Shown here: piece after piece, positions 36,227-44,796 of the stretch
Position numbering within the stretch: position 1 is the stretch's first letter
Layout of the letters: each line of letters opens with the position of its first letter
Assembly (NCBI RefSeq): GCF_023715885.1
Contig: NZ_JAMBOY010000005.1
Span: 1-64,000, forward strand
Length of the DNA: 64,000 nucleotides
Direction of reading: 5' to 3'
Origin: Microbacterium hydrocarbonoxydans
GTDB lineage: Bacteria; Actinomycetota; Actinomycetes; Actinomycetales; Microbacteriaceae
The notes under the pieces: generated by a model
The model's database searches: none
Told to the model about the DNA's origin: nothing
What the model saw: only the letters and a program-made list of their open reading frames with translations
Program-made: the position numbers and the translations under genes

Positions 36227-38103
36227 CGGGTGCCCACCTCCTCGTGATCGCCGCCGACGGCATCCACCGGGTTCGGCTCGGCCTCGGCATCCGTCTCGGC
36301 ATGCGTCTCGGCATGCGTCTCGGCATCCGTCGTGCTGTCGGCATCCATCGCCCGGCCCTCCTCGGCCGCCAGCGTCGCCAGCGTGGCGAGCGGGCGGTCG
36401 AGCGGGGTGGCCATGTGCGGCACGGCGGCGAGCAGCGCCCGCGTGTAAGGGTGCTGAGCCGACGACAGGTCGCTCGCGGGCAGCGACTCGACGATCTCCC
36501 CGGAGCGCATCACGAGCACCCGGTCGCACAGCTCGGCGACCACGGAGATGTCATGGCTGATGAAGAGGATCGATGCGCCGTCCTCGTCGCGGATCGCCCG
36601 CAGCAGATCGAGCACCTGGCTCTGCACCGTCACGTCGAGCGCCGTGGTCGGCTCGTCGGCGATGATGAGGCGCGGCGACACCATGAGGCCCATGCCGATC
36701 ATCGCGCGCTGGCGCATGCCGCCGGAGAACTCGTACGGATACTGGCGCACGCGACGCTTCGGCGCGGTGATGCGCACCGCGGCGAGCCGGTCGGCCGCGC
36801 GGTCGAGCGCCTCGCGTCGACTGAGACCGGCGTGCTCGGTGGCGACTTCCGCGAGCTGGGCACCCATCCGCATGGTCGGGTTGAACGACGACATCGGGTC
36901 CTGGAACACCATCGCCATCGAGGTGCCGAGTAGTCGCCGCAGAGCCGGCCCCTCGGCCGCCTGCAGATCGACCCCGAGGAAGCGCAGAGCGGATGCCGTG
37001 ACCCGGCCCGGCGGGTTCACGAGGCGGGCGACGGCGAGCGCGGTCATCGACTTGCCCGATCCGGATTCACCCACGATCCCGACGATCTCCCCCGTGCGGA
37101 CCCGGAAGTCGATCCCCCGCACGGCGTGCACGACGGTGCCGTCGGCGGCCTCGAAGTCGACGCGCAGGTCCTCGACCTCCAGCACCGCCCCGTTCTCCGC
37201 AGCGGTGATCGCGGTCTGCGCCGCGGCGCGGCCGAAAGGCGTCCGGCGGCGGATGCGGGTCACGGTGCGCAGCAGCGCATCGTCGGCGAGGCCGAGGCTG
37301 CGCGCGGCGGACTCACCGGTGAGGTTGAACGCGAGTCCGGCGATCACGACAGCTAGTCCGGGGGCGAGCGCGGCGCGCGGATTCGCATAGATGCCGCGCA
37401 GACCGTCCATCATCAGTCGACCCCAGTCGTACTCGGGCGGCTGCACGCCGAGGCCGAGGAACGACAGTCCGGCGAAAGCGAGCAGGGTGCCGCCGGCGCC
37501 GATGGTCGAGTTGACGATCAGCGGTTCGCCGATGTTCGGGAGGATGTGCCGGAACAGCACGCGCACGCGGCCGATGCCGCCGACGCGGGCGGCCGCCACG
37601 AAGTCGCGCGCCTCGATGCCGGCGATGAGGTTCTGGCAGAGGCGGGCGAACGACGGGGCGCCGGCGAGTCCGAGCGCGAAGACGGCCGCCGTGGCGGTGC
37701 TGCCGAAGATCGCCGCGAAGAAGAGGGCGAGGAGGAGCCCGGGAAAGGCCACCGCGATGCCGGTGAACCACGTCATCGCGCGGCCGAGCACCGGTCCGAG
37801 CAGCAGTGGGGCCACCCCGAGGATGAGTCCGGCGACCACCGCGACGAGGGTCGCGAGCAGTGCGAGCACGATCGACAGGCGCGTCGCGACGATCGTGCGG
37901 AGCAGCAGATCCCTCCCGAGATTGTCGGTGCCGATCAGGTGCTCGGCCGACGGTCCGGCCAGCAGATCTCCGGTGTCGGTGACGTCGGCCTGCTCGCCCC
38001 AGATAAGCGGGGCGACGATCGCCGTGAGCACGACGAGCGCGAGCAGCGCCAGGGCGACCGCCCCGAGCGGGGTGCGCACCATGTTCGCGAGTGCGCGCCT
38101 CAT
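36223..38103 (-). CDS. Peptide ABC transporter permease-ATPase fusion (DppC-DppD)
   Basis: Protein of 626 residues joining two normally separate subunits. Residues 1-275 are a DppC-type permease with about six helices and an EAA-like loop (ARDFVAAARVGGIGRVRVLFRHILPN). Residues 305-560 are an ATPase with Walker A GESGSGKS (345-352), Q401, signature FSGGMRQR (459-466) and Walker B LIIADE (479-484). The tail (about 585-626) is acidic and repetitive (AETHAETHAETDAEAE) from a 12-bp DNA repeat. Overlaps DppB by ATGA. Confidence 0.92.
   Translation of the reverse strand: MRRALANMVRTPLGAVALALLALVVLTAIVAPLIWGEQADVTDTGDLLAGPSAEHLIGTDNLGRDLLLRTIVATRLSIVLALLATLVAVVAGLILGVAPLLLGPVLGRAMTWFTGIAVAFPGLLLALFFAAIFGSTATAAVFALGLAGAPSFARLCQNLIAGIEARDFVAAARVGGIGRVRVLFRHILPNIGEPLIVNSTIGAGGTLLAFAGLSFLGLGVQPPEYDWGRLMMDGLRGIYANPRAALAPGLAVVIAGLAFNLTGESAARSLGLADDALLRTVTRIRRRTPFGRAAAQTAITAAENGAVLEVEDLRVDFEAADGTVVHAVRGIDFRVRTGEIVGIVGESGSGKSMTALAVARLVNPPGRVTASALRFLGVDLQAAEGPALRRLLGTSMAMVFQDPMSSFNPTMRMGAQLAEVATEHAGLSRREALDRAADRLAAVRITAPKRRVRQYPYEFSGGMRQRAMIGMGLMVSPRLIIADEPTTALDVTVQSQVLDLLRAIRDEDGASILFISHDISVVAELCDRVLVMRSGEIVESLPASDLSSAQHPYTRALLAAVPHMATPLDRPLATLATLAAEEGRAMDADSTTDAETHAETHAETDAEAEPNPVDAVGGDHEEVGTR
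36287..36334. repeat. Four 12-bp tandem repeats in the fusion-protein tail
   Basis: GGCATCCGTCTC / GGCATGCGTCTC / GGCATGCGTCTC / GGCATCCGTCGT, in frame, encode the acidic repeats near the C-terminus of the permease-ATPase fusion. Confidence 0.85.
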
Positions 38104-39095
38104 GCGTCGGCCGCCGTCGACTGCGGGTCGAGCACCGCGAGCGCGGCGTCGACGAGGGTGTTCACGAGCAGCACGCCCACGCCGTAGACGAGCACGGTGC
38201 CCTGCACGAGCGGGTAGTCCTTGGTCTGGATCGAGCTGACGATCGTGCTGCCGAGTCCCGGCCACGCGAACACGGTCTCGACGAGCACGGTGCCGGCGAC
38301 GAGACCGCTCAGCAGCAGGCCGCCGAGCGTGAGCGTCGCGGTCACGGCGTTCGGCAGCACGTGTCGCAGGGTGATGCGCGGGCCCCGCAGTCGCTTGGCG
38401 TGCGCGGTGCGCACGAAGTCGGCCTCGAGCACCGAGAGCGCCTCGATGCGAAGGATGCGAGCGAGGATCGCGGCCGGCCCCAGTGCGAGCGCGAGCACCG
38501 GGAGGATGTACGACAGCGGCCCTTCGCGGCTGGCGACGGGCAGCCATCCGAGCTGGACGCCGAACACAGCCACGAGGGCCACGGCGAGGAGGAAGTCCGG
38601 GATCGAACCGATCACGACGCTCGTCGAGCTGAACCCCACCTCGAGGCCCCGCGCCCTGCCCCGCTGCGTCGCGACGGCGACCGCCATGCCCAGCGGGATG
38701 GCGATGAGCACCGCGAGGACGAAGGCGAGCAGAGCGAGGGTCAGCGTGGCGGGGAGCCGCTGCGCGATCGTGTCGGCGACGGGCAGCTGCGACCCGATCG
38801 ACACCCCGAGGTCTCCCGTGAACACGCCACGGATGTAGTCGAGGTACTGCTGCCAGATCGGATCGTTCAGCCCCAGCGACTCCCGCCGTGCCTCGACGAC
38901 CGCGGCCGGAGCCGTCGGCCCCAGCGCTGCGCGGATCGGATCACCGGGCACCAGATGGATCATCAGGAAGGATGCCGTGATCAGGATCCACAGCGAGACG
39001 AGCAGCCGACCGGTGCGGCGGAGGGCGAACCTCAGCCAGCGGTGGTCGCCGACGCGCGTGTCGTCTTCGGCGATGCGAGTGGTCACTGTCGTCAT
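38100..39095 (-). CDS. Peptide ABC transporter permease (DppB-like)
   Basis: Membrane protein of 331 residues with about six helices. The N-terminal LRRTGRLLVSLWILITASFLMIHLVPGDPIRAALG and the loop DFVRTAHAKRLRGPRITLRHVLPNA (EAA motif region) are diagnostic of DppB/OppB. Pairs with the permease half of the downstream fusion. Lies 40 bp after the substrate-binding protein gene. Confidence 0.93.
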   Translation of the reverse strand: MTTVTTRIAEDDTRVGDHRWLRFALRRTGRLLVSLWILITASFLMIHLVPGDPIRAALGPTAPAAVVEARRESLGLNDPIWQQYLDYIRGVFTGDLGVSIGSQLPVADTIAQRLPATLTLALLAFVLAVLIAIPLGMAVAVATQRGRARGLEVGFSSTSVVIGSIPDFLLAVALVAVFGVQLGWLPVASREGPLSYILPVLALALGPAAILARILRIEALSVLEADFVRTAHAKRLRGPRITLRHVLPNAVTATLTLGGLLLSGLVAGTVLVETVFAWPGLGSTIVSSIQTKDYPLVQGTVLVYGVGVLLVNTLVDAALAVLDPQSTAADA

Positions 39096-39135
39096 GTCGT
39101 CGATTCGATCCGAGGGTCGAGGGCGGCTCGGGCTC

Positions 39136-40716
39136 TCAGCCGACCAGGCGGATGCTGGTCGGCTCGATCACGCCCGTCCAGTCGAATTCGGCGCCGTTGC
39201 CGAACATGTACACGGTCGCGTTCGCGAAGGGCACGAGGTCGGCGGCGGCGAACAGCGCGCTCTCGGCCTCCTGCCACACGTCGCAGCCCTCGCGGCCGTT
39301 GAGCTCCGAGGCCCTGGCGACGGCATCCGTGTACTCCGCGTTCTCGATGGCCGAGAAGTTCGAACCCTCGGGCGGCACGGTGCCGCTCACGAAGCCGATG
39401 GCCTGGTCGGGGCTGTTGACGCTGAGCGTGAGCCAGCCGATGTCCCAGGCTCCCGTGCTGAACGTCGCCTCCAGCAGCGCGGTCTCGTCCTGCTGCTTGC
39501 CGTCGACCTCGGCGCCGATCTCCTCCCACGCCGACATCGCGAGCTCCGCGGCGGCCGCAGCGGCGGCGCCGAGGCTGTTCTCGTAGAGGAACGTCAGGCT
39601 GAGGCGCTGTCCGTCCTTCGCACGGACGCCGTCGGAGCCGCGCACCCACCCTGCCTCGTCGAGCGTCGCGTTCGCTGCGTCGACGTCGAACGCCGGACGC
39701 GACTCGGCGATCGCGTCGTACGTGCAGACCGTAGGTTCGACGACCGCGAGAGCCGTAGCTGGTCCGCCCTTCCCCGCGGTCATGACGTTCGCGAGCTCGT
39801 CGTAGTCGACGGCCTGAGTCAGCGCCATGCGCACCGCCGGGTCGCTCGTGGGGTGTCCCTCGGCGTGGTTGTACCACTGCTCGCCCGCGATGGCGGTGCC
39901 CTCGCGGGAGAAGAGATCGGCGCTGATCGCGCGGTCCGCGTCGGGGCCGGTGAGCTGGGCGGCGTTCGCCTCACCCGAGAGCAGCAGATTCGCCGCGGTG
40001 GTGCCATCGGACACCACGCGCACGTTGACCTTCGCCGGGATGCCCTCCTCGTCGACCGTGGCTCCGCCGGGACCCCAGGCGTAGTCCTCGCGCAGCTCGT
40101 ACGTGTAGTGGTCGTTCGGCACGGCCTCGGTGAGCACGTACGGCCCAGTGCCGTCGGTGCCCGCCGCGAGCCCGTCGCGGTCGTTCAGGGAGCTGTCGCA
40201 CACCATCGGGAGGCCTGAGAGGCCGAGCAGCAGGAACGGCGCCGGGCTCGACAGCGTCATCGTCACCGTGTCGCCCTCGGCGGTGCTCGTCACGCCGACG
40301 GGGAGGAACGCACCGAGGAAGCCGCTCTGGTTCTCGGGGTCGGAGATCCAGTTGAGGTTGTCCGCGGCGCTCTGGGCGGTGAACGGCGTGCCGTCGCCGC
40401 ACGTGATGCCGTCCTGGATCTTCAGGGTCGCGGTGGTGCCGTCGACCTCCCATTCGGTGGCGAGCTGGCTCCGGACCTCGCCGTCGGCGTCGACGCTCAC
40501 CAGCGTGTCGTAGGCGAGCTTGCTGATGTCGAACAGCGCACTGCCGGCCGACAGCTGCGGGTCGAGGCTTCCCGGGTCGGAGCCGAGGATCTCGGTGAAG
40601 GTGCCTCCCGTGACCGGTTCACCCCCGCCTCCTCCGTCCGAGCCGCACGCGGTGAGCACGGTGGCGAGAGCGGTCACGGCGACGACGGCGGTGACGGCGG
40701 TGCGATTCGGTGTCAT
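39136..40716 (-). CDS. Peptide ABC transporter substrate-binding lipoprotein
   Basis: Lipoprotein of 526 residues. A signal peptide with lipobox LTAC (Cys24) is followed by a glycine-rich linker and an SBP_bac_5 domain (FTEILGSDPGSLDPQLSAGSALFDISKLAYDTLVS). It captures peptides outside the membrane for the DppB / DppC-D / DppF transporter. GGAGGAA precedes the ATG. Located first among the transporter genes and 68 bp after the serine hydrolase gene. Ligand specificity cannot be read; context suggests short, possibly D-residue, peptides. Confidence 0.92.
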   Translation of the reverse strand: MTPNRTAVTAVVAVTALATVLTACGSDGGGGGEPVTGGTFTEILGSDPGSLDPQLSAGSALFDISKLAYDTLVSVDADGEVRSQLATEWEVDGTTATLKIQDGITCGDGTPFTAQSAADNLNWISDPENQSGFLGAFLPVGVTSTAEGDTVTMTLSSPAPFLLLGLSGLPMVCDSSLNDRDGLAAGTDGTGPYVLTEAVPNDHYTYELREDYAWGPGGATVDEEGIPAKVNVRVVSDGTTAANLLLSGEANAAQLTGPDADRAISADLFSREGTAIAGEQWYNHAEGHPTSDPAVRMALTQAVDYDELANVMTAGKGGPATALAVVEPTVCTYDAIAESRPAFDVDAANATLDEAGWVRGSDGVRAKDGQRLSLTFLYENSLGAAAAAAAELAMSAWEEIGAEVDGKQQDETALLEATFSTGAWDIGWLTLSVNSPDQAIGFVSGTVPPEGSNFSAIENAEYTDAVARASELNGREGCDVWQEAESALFAAADLVPFANATVYMFGNGAEFDWTGVIEPTSIRLVG

Positions 40717-40784
40717 GACGTTCCTCCAGGCAGTGGGTTCGTGCGTATCGGGGTGCACGCCGCGTGGCGACGAGGGTTCGGGGG

Positions 40785-42224
40785 TCAGCGCGACCGCGGG
40801 ACAGCGCGGCCGAAGTGGATGTACGAGGCGCGGCCGTCGTCGGCCGGTTCGAGGAAGGCGAGCACGAGATGCATCCCGTCCTTCCGTTCGCGCGCGATCA
40901 GCGATGCGTCGCCGTAGGGCACGAACTCGTCGGTCGACGGCTCGGCGCCGAGCGCACGCAGCTCGGGCGTCGGGCGTTGCTCGAGCCACAGTCGTCCCTC
41001 CGCGTCTCGCGACACCTCCATCTCGACGGTGGAGTTGCCGTACACGCCCAGGTAGCCGCTCACGTCGGGAGTGGTCGGGTCGGATGCTGTCAGGGCGGAT
41101 GCCGCGGCGGGCTCCGCGTCCGCGGGCGGCACGGGGGCCTCGGGCAGCCCCGCCCCGGTGAGCTCGCGCAGCAGCGGATCGACGAGATCGTGGAAGAGAC
41201 CGGCACCGTCACCCCCGTTCGTGAGCAGGACGACGGCGACCCCTGCATCCGGGGCGACCCGCAGGAACGACGACTGGCCGACCGTGTTTCCGTCGTGCCC
41301 GAACAGCACGGTGCCCTCGTCGCGGTCGATCTCCCAGCCGAGACCCCAGGCCGCTCCCATGCCCGCGACGCGCGGAAGACGGACCTCCGTCGTGCGCATC
41401 GCGGCCGCCGAATCCTGCGAGACGACGGCCTGCTCCTCCTGTGATGCAGGCGGCGAGCCCGCCGCGGCACGGAGGTGGGCGCGGGCGAACACGGCCAGGT
41501 CCTCGGCGGTCATCGCGAGCATCGACCCCGCCGGCTCGTTCGAGCGCGCCATCGCCCAGAACGGCGCGGGCTGCGGTCCGCCGCCGTCTCCGGCATCCAT
41601 GTGCCCGACCGCGACGCGGTGCAGGATCGCCTCGTACGGGCTGGGCGAGACGCTGCGCAGGCCGAGCGGTGTCGCGAGGTGTGTGAGCAGCGCCTGTTCC
41701 CAGCTGGTTCCTCGGAGCCGCTCGATGAGCCGGCCCAGGACGACGTAGCCCGCGTTGCTGTACGAGAACAGCGCGCCGGGCTCGAAGATCTGCGCCGCCT
41801 CGGCGAGCAGCGCGACGTACTTCTCGACGGCGTCGTCACCGCGCCCGGTGTCGGTGAAGATGTCGCCCTCGATGCCCGATCGGTGGCTGAGCAGGTGCCG
41901 CACCCTGATCGCCGCGGCGGCCGCCTCGTCGGCGAGCGCGAACTCGGGCAGGTACGTGCGAATCGGGGCGTCGAGATCGACGAGCCCCTCCTCCACGAGC
42001 TGCATCACGAGCGTGGCGGTCCACACCTTCGTGATCGAGCCGATCTGGAACACGGCATCGGTCGTCGCCTCGATCCGCGTCGCGGTGCTGAGCAGCCCTG
42101 CGGCGTGGGTGACGATCTCGCCGTCGATGAGCACCGCCACAGATGCCGCGGGCACCCCGTGCGTCTCGATGAGCGATCCGAGAGTGGACCGCAGGTGTTC
42201 ACCGACCGCGTGGGGGCTCTGCAT
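40785..42224 (-). CDS. Beta-lactamase-type serine hydrolase (D-aminopeptidase/esterase class)
   Basis: Serine hydrolase of 479 residues with SITK (Ser63, Lys66), YSN (155-157) and HDG (310-312), the three class C beta-lactamase/DD-peptidase motifs, and a C-terminal beta-rich domain. No signal peptide, so cytosolic and unlikely to be an antibiotic-resistance enzyme. Closely related to the C-terminal domain of the S9 fusion at 32062-35427 (shared FQIGSI-KVWTA, GDxFTDTGRGDD, GHDGNT-GQ). First gene of the operon; TAGAGT lies six bases before its ATG. Confidence 0.88.
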   Translation of the reverse strand: MQSPHAVGEHLRSTLGSLIETHGVPAASVAVLIDGEIVTHAAGLLSTATRIEATTDAVFQIGSITKVWTATLVMQLVEEGLVDLDAPIRTYLPEFALADEAAAAAIRVRHLLSHRSGIEGDIFTDTGRGDDAVEKYVALLAEAAQIFEPGALFSYSNAGYVVLGRLIERLRGTSWEQALLTHLATPLGLRSVSPSPYEAILHRVAVGHMDAGDGGGPQPAPFWAMARSNEPAGSMLAMTAEDLAVFARAHLRAAAGSPPASQEEQAVVSQDSAAAMRTTEVRLPRVAGMGAAWGLGWEIDRDEGTVLFGHDGNTVGQSSFLRVAPDAGVAVVLLTNGGDGAGLFHDLVDPLLRELTGAGLPEAPVPPADAEPAAASALTASDPTTPDVSGYLGVYGNSTVEMEVSRDAEGRLWLEQRPTPELRALGAEPSTDEFVPYGDASLIARERKDGMHLVLAFLEPADDGRASYIHFGRAVPRSR

Positions 42225-42230
42225 GGCCTC

Positions 42231-42236
42231 ACTCTA
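42231..42236 (-). promoter_or_regulatory. -10 box of the serine hydrolase/peptide operon
   Basis: TAGAGT, six bases, then the ATG at 42224. Would give a leaderless mRNA for the first gene of the long operon. No good -35 is seen, suggesting activator dependence (PucR candidate). Confidence 0.5.
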
Positions 42237-42344
42237 GGCACCGGCCGGCTTGACATCGTTGGTGTGATCGAACGGAACCAGGTGGCGGGTTTCGTTCTCT
42301 TGCACGAACGGCTCGCCGGACGTAGCCTTGTTCAGAGCGCAAAA

Positions 42345-42361
42345 TTAGATAGACTATCTAA
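42345..42361. promoter_or_regulatory. MarR operator (17-bp palindrome) and promoter
   Basis: TTAGATAG-A-CTATCTAA has perfect 8-bp arms and ends 3 bases before the marR ATG. It overlaps the predicted -10 (GACTAT, 42352-42357; -35 TTGTTC at 42328-42333), so binding would block the promoter. Fits MarR autorepression and control of the MFS gene. Confidence 0.75.
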
Positions 42362-42364
42362 GTA

Positions 42365-42805
42365 ATGTCTGCGTTCGATGAGTCTCTCCACCTCACGGCG
42401 ACAGATCTGCGCCTCGCCACCTTCCGGCTCGCCCGCCGCCTCCGGCACGTCCGAGCCGTCGACGCGATGAGCGACGCGCAGCTCGCTGTGCTCGCGACCC
42501 TGCGTCTGCACGGGCGGCGCACGATCACCGCCCTCGCGGATGCCGAGCGCGTCACCGCACCGTCGATGACGAGCATGATCAACGGCCTCGCCGAGCAGGG
42601 CTACGTCGTCCGTATCCCCGACGAGGAGGACCGCCGCCGCGTGCAGGTCGACATCACCGAGACCGGGTCGGCCATCGTCGCCGAGACCATCCAGCGGCGC
42701 GACGATCTGCTCGCCGGGATGCTCGCCGAGCTCGATCTCACGGAGGCGGAGCTCTCGACGCTGCGCGAGGCCAGCGCGCTGATGCGGCGGGTGGTCGACC
42801 GATGA
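42365..42805 (+). CDS. MarR family transcriptional regulator
   Basis: Regulator of 146 residues with a winged helix (SDAQLAVLATLRLHGRRTITALADAERVTAPSMTSMINGLAEQGYVVRIPDEEDRRRVQVDITETG, about residues 37-101). Overlaps the MFS exporter by ATGA. Transcription appears to start at or next to its ATG, over a 17-bp palindrome. Probably a repressor relieved by a small aromatic or drug-like ligand. Confidence 0.93.
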   Translation: MSAFDESLHLTATDLRLATFRLARRLRHVRAVDAMSDAQLAVLATLRLHGRRTITALADAERVTAPSMTSMINGLAEQGYVVRIPDEEDRRRVQVDITETGSAIVAETIQRRDDLLAGMLAELDLTEAELSTLREASALMRRVVDR

Positions 42806-44163
42806 GCGCCATGTTCCGCTCGTTCGCGAACGTCAACTACCGCATCTGGTTCGCCGGCGCTCTCGTGTCGAACGTCGGAGGGTGGATGCAGGCGACCGCG
42901 CAGGACTGGGTCGTGCTCACCGAGCTCACCGACAACGACGCCGCTGCGATGGGCGTCACGATGGCGCTGCAGTTCGGACCGCCGCTCGTGCTCGTGAGCC
43001 TCACCGGGTGGGTGGCCGACCGATTCGAGCGCCGCCGCATCCTGCTCGCCACGCAGAGCGCGTTGCTGCTGCTCGCGATCGCCGTGGGCGTGCTGCTGCT
43101 CAACGGACTGATGACGCTGCCGATGATGTTCGGTTTCGCGGCGGCCTTCGGCGTCGTGAACGCGTTCGACGCCCCGGCACGTCAGGCGTTCGTCTCCGAC
43201 ATGGTGTCGGTGGGCGACACCTCGAATGCGGTCGCGCTGAACTCGGCATCCTTCAACCTCGCCCGCATGATCGGCCCCGCCGTGGGAGGACTGCTGATCG
43301 TCGCGATCGGCTCGGGCTGGGTGTTCATCGCGAACGCCGCGACCTTCCTCGCGATGCTCGTCGCGCTGCTTCTGCTGCGCACCGGCCAGCTCGCGCCGCG
43401 CCTCAAGGGCCGCAGCCGCGGAGGCCTCGCCGCCGGATTCCGCTACGTCTGGGGGCGCAGCGACCTGCGGGTCGTGTTCGTGACGGTGTTCCTGATCGGC
43501 GCGTTCGGCATGAACTTCCCGATCTTCGCCTCGACCATGGCCCTGGAGTTCGGTGCGGGCGCCGACGGATACGGGGTGCTCAGCTCGATCCTCGCGATCG
43601 GCTCGCTCGCCGGGGCCCTCCTCGCTGCTCGCCGCGACCGCGCCCGCGTGCGGGTCGTCATCCTCGCGGCCGGCGGCTTCGGCATCGCCGCATTCGTCTC
43701 GTCGGCGATGCCGACCTACGCCGCCTATGCGGTGACGCTCACCTTCACCGGGTTCATGATCGTGACCCTGCTCACCACGGCGAACGGCTACGTGCAGATG
43801 ACGACCGATCCCGCACTGCGCGGTCGGGTGCTCGCGCTCTACATGGCGGTGATCATGGGATCGACCCCGGTCGGTGCGCCCATCGCGGGATGGGTGGCCG
43901 ACACGTTCGGCCCGCGCAGCGCGATCATGCTCGGCGGTACGGCCGGTCTCGTCGCGTGCGCGATCGGCACGATCTGGGTCATCATGTCCGGACGCCTCCG
44001 TCGCTCCGAGGATCGCCGCTTCCTGCTGACTCTCGACGAGACCCGCCCGCTGAGAGTCGTCGACGAGCCCGAACTGGCCGAACCGGCGGCATCCGCAGAG
44101 CACGTCGACTACACCGAGAAGGCCACCGCGACCACGCCGATCCGCATCGCGAAGCAGGACTGA
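42802..44163 (+). CDS. MFS exporter (EntS/DHA3-like)
   Basis: Transporter of 453 residues with about 12 helices. N-terminal FRSFANVNYRIWFAGALVSNVGGWMQATAQDWVVLTELT and the cytoplasmic DRFERRRILLATQ motif A are typical of the DHA3/enterobactin-exporter group. Co-translated with MarR (ATGA), so probably a MarR-controlled drug or metabolite efflux pump. The C-terminus is an acidic cytoplasmic tail. Confidence 0.9.
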   Translation: MSAMFRSFANVNYRIWFAGALVSNVGGWMQATAQDWVVLTELTDNDAAAMGVTMALQFGPPLVLVSLTGWVADRFERRRILLATQSALLLLAIAVGVLLLNGLMTLPMMFGFAAAFGVVNAFDAPARQAFVSDMVSVGDTSNAVALNSASFNLARMIGPAVGGLLIVAIGSGWVFIANAATFLAMLVALLLLRTGQLAPRLKGRSRGGLAAGFRYVWGRSDLRVVFVTVFLIGAFGMNFPIFASTMALEFGAGADGYGVLSSILAIGSLAGALLAARRDRARVRVVILAAGGFGIAAFVSSAMPTYAAYAVTLTFTGFMIVTLLTTANGYVQMTTDPALRGRVLALYMAVIMGSTPVGAPIAGWVADTFGPRSAIMLGGTAGLVACAIGTIWVIMSGRLRRSEDRRFLLTLDETRPLRVVDEPELAEPAASAEHVDYTEKATATTPIRIAKQD

Positions 44164-44231
44164 GGCGGATCGCCCGGCGCGCGTTTGTCAACCCCTCGCC
44201 GCCCCACCGGCACCGGCGTAACGTCGCGCAC

Positions 44232-44663
44232 ATGGACGACAACACAGGACGCACCCCGCACCCCGAGCAGCCCGCCGAGGGCTCCCCCGAGATCAACCCG
44301 GAGCACAACACCGCTCCCGACGGTCAGGGCGCCGGCGATGGCGCAGACGACCTCGACGGCGGCGCGCAGGGCGCAGCCCAGGGCGGCGCGATCCAGGGTG
44401 ACAACGCGCACGGCGAATCGCCGCGTGGCGCGATCCAGGGCGAGGCAGCCGACGGCGACCCGCAGGGGGCGTCGCAGGGCGGAGCCATCCAGGGCGACAG
44501 CTCGCACGGCGAATCGCCGCACGGAGCCATCCAGGGTGACGCGAACCCCGACCGCGACGTGCCGCTGGGCGGCGACGACACGACCGCCGGGCAGCTCGAC
44601 GCCGACAACGACGTGGAACGCGACACCCTGCGCACCCTCGACCCCGAGGACCCGCCGGCCTGA
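44232..44663 (+). CDS. Disordered repetitive protein with GAIQGD repeats
   Basis: Protein of 143 residues with no recognisable domain. It is acidic, rich in Gly, Asp, Gln and Ala, and carries repeats around GAIQGDxxHGESPxGAIQG (DNA 44380-44545). No membrane helix or signal peptide. TAACGT at 44219-44224 is a -10-like box 7 bases before the ATG. Same strand as the MFS gene, 68 bp downstream. Codon use is normal for the genome. Function unknown; it looks like an intrinsically disordered, possibly stress-related protein. Confidence 0.65.
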   Translation: MDDNTGRTPHPEQPAEGSPEINPEHNTAPDGQGAGDGADDLDGGAQGAAQGGAIQGDNAHGESPRGAIQGEAADGDPQGASQGGAIQGDSSHGESPHGAIQGDANPDRDVPLGGDDTTAGQLDADNDVERDTLRTLDPEDPPA

Positions 44664-44740
44664 GTCACGGACTCACGCCGGTCGCTCCCGCCGGCTCCCG
44701 TGCTCCCGGCGGCCCCCGCCCCGGGTCGCTGACTTGGCAC

Positions 44741-44775
44741 CTCCTGTCGCAATTCCCGCGGAATTCCCGCAGGAG
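44741..44775. terminator. Nested hairpin between convergent genes
   Basis: CTCCTG (44741-44746) pairs with CAGGAG (44770-44775), and inside it AATTCC (44751-44756) pairs with GGAATT (44760-44765). Lies between the disordered protein (+) and rocD (-), so a likely bidirectional terminator. Confidence 0.5.
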
Positions 44776-44796
44776 GGCCAACCGGAGCAGGGGTGA

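Noticed and set aside
36287..36334. Possible short CRISPR-like array
   Set aside because: Only 12-bp direct tandem units without spacers, in frame within a coding tail.
40785..42224. Antibiotic-resistance beta-lactamase
   Set aside because: The SxxK/YxN/HDG motifs are shared with D-aminopeptidases and esterases, there is no signal peptide, and the context is peptide catabolism.
42251..42256. A perfect TTGACA on the plus strand upstream of marR
   Set aside because: No -10 hexamer follows at 16-18 bp; the better -35 is at 42328-42333.
44185..44190. TTGTCA as -35 for the disordered protein gene
   Set aside because: Spacing to TAACGT is 28 bp, too long for a standard promoter.
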